Assembly: GCA_000181795.3 (NCBI GenBank) | Contig: CM012953.1 | Coordinates: 2,384,199-2,420,106 of the forward strand | Origin: Trichinella spiralis | Taxonomy: Eukaryota; Nematoda; Enoplea; Trichinellida; Trichinellidae | Direction: 5' to 3' | Length of the DNA stretch: 35,908 nt | Shown: in pieces, positions 35,230 through 35,908 of the stretch | Layout of the letters: each line of letters opens with the position of its first letter | Numbering within the stretch: position 1 is the first letter of the stretch | Translations under genes and position numbers: made by a program | Notes under the pieces: generated by a model | Told to the model about the DNA's origin: nothing | The model's input: the letters and a program-made list of their open reading frames with translations, nothing else | Databases searched by the model: none

Positions 35230-35908
35230 CTTGTAATTAGCTGTAATATTTTTTCATTTCATTGGTTCAAATATTCCATTTAGGATTACGTAACTTTAAT
35301 AGTAGTGACGTAACATTAATAATGAAAATATTATTCCAAAATTTTATTGCCTGTTTGAAGCTTCGTCATTCATTGAAATTTTGTTTATTTAAATATATTA
35401 TTTGTGGTGAAGTTTATACATTTTCATGATCAGCATTCCCGAAAATAATTTTCATCATTATTCTATATTTATTCTACCAAAGTGACGTTATATCAAATGC
35501 AATAGTAATAAGTTATATCAGAAAAAACAATACAAAAAATAAATTGTGATTTTTATTTTTCATTACCCAACAGCAACAACAACAATAATAAACAACATAT
35601 CAGTGAACGACATTAACAAAGTGGTATCAGAGCGATATCAAAATAACAAATTATTGTTTGTGAATAAAGATTGACACTAAGGACAGCCGCTTTGTTTATT
35701 AAAGCTTGAATATAAACTCTTATTTGCCAATATCTTTAACCGTACATAGCAACAGACTACTGGCACCAGCTTACTCGCCACAATGGCATGGATGGTAAAA
35801 TGCTATTCATATCATTGAGTACACTTGATGTACATCCGTACTCAAGTTTTACGGGTGCCATCAGTCTAATATAGGCCATGGTGCTCATCTACCCGGCACT
35901 TTTCAACG
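35230..35908 (+). mobile_element. Candidate 5' LTR, primer site and start of another LTR retrotransposon
   Basis: TGGTATCAGAGC at 35622-35633 is the classical primer-binding site complementary to initiator methionine tRNA, best known from Ty1/Copia elements. It follows a sequence ending ...TTAACA (to 35618) by three bases, as expected after a 5' LTR. The LTR could begin near a TGTAATTAGC at about 35232, but this is uncertain because no second copy is present. The element runs out of the window. No coding domain is visible, so integrity and family stay open. Confidence 0.4.

Noticed and set aside
1-35908. CRISPR arrays, bacterial operons, ribosome binding sites
   Set aside because: The spliced genes show a eukaryotic genome, and no regularly spaced direct repeats with unique spacers are present.

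Overview
This is an AT-rich animal window, probably from a nematode, with four well-supported multi-exon genes, one short CPEB-like gene and transposon debris at both ends. The genes are split by short introns (often 45-100 nt) with T-rich acceptors ending in TTTCAG or TTTAG. That, a secreted PAN-domain protein and BEL/Pao relics suggest a nematode. An early-branching lineage such as Trichinella and its relatives is a guess, because no species marker is visible.

Layout. 1-3850 is a fossil bed: the 3' end and LTR of one LTR retrotransposon, then a BEL/Pao copy whose candidate 5' LTR carries a short hAT element with perfect 8-bp target duplications. 4806-5854 (+) is a small RRM gene resembling RRM1 of CPEB, without the usual second RRM and zinc-binding region. 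A CCAAT-box array lies between it and the next gene. 6942-9422 (+) is a complete 12-exon chaperonin subunit gene, CCT6/cct-6 (537 aa). 9639-11493 (-) is a secreted protein of 387 aa with three PAN/Apple modules and a short thrombospondin-like tail. 12312-13410 (-) is a 240-aa protein I do not recognise, with an acidic N-terminus and a basic C-terminus. 15448-27260 (+) is a CREB gene (316 aa) with a KID exon carrying RRPSY and a C-terminal bZIP. 30428-32436 (+) is SPPL3, an intramembrane aspartyl protease (381 aa). 33195-35908 returns to retroelement debris, ending in the start of another LTR element.

In all four well-supported genes, CCT6, PAN/TSP1, the 240-aa protein and SPPL3, as well as in CREB, every exon joins in phase and the summed coding length is divisible by three. 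This is the main internal check on the models.

The most interesting region is the CREB locus. Its long introns hold a GC-rich island at about 23495-23709 with CRE-like sites and a possible alternative first exon. That exon would splice in phase to the bZIP exons and skip the KID. The layout resembles the intronic ICER promoter of mammalian CREM. Two perfect palindromic CREs (TGACGTCA), a four-fold tandem CGTCA block and further TGACG sites lie in the same intron, and more TGACG sites lie at the main promoter, which suggests autoregulation. The alternative exon and the function of these sites are inferred, not shown.
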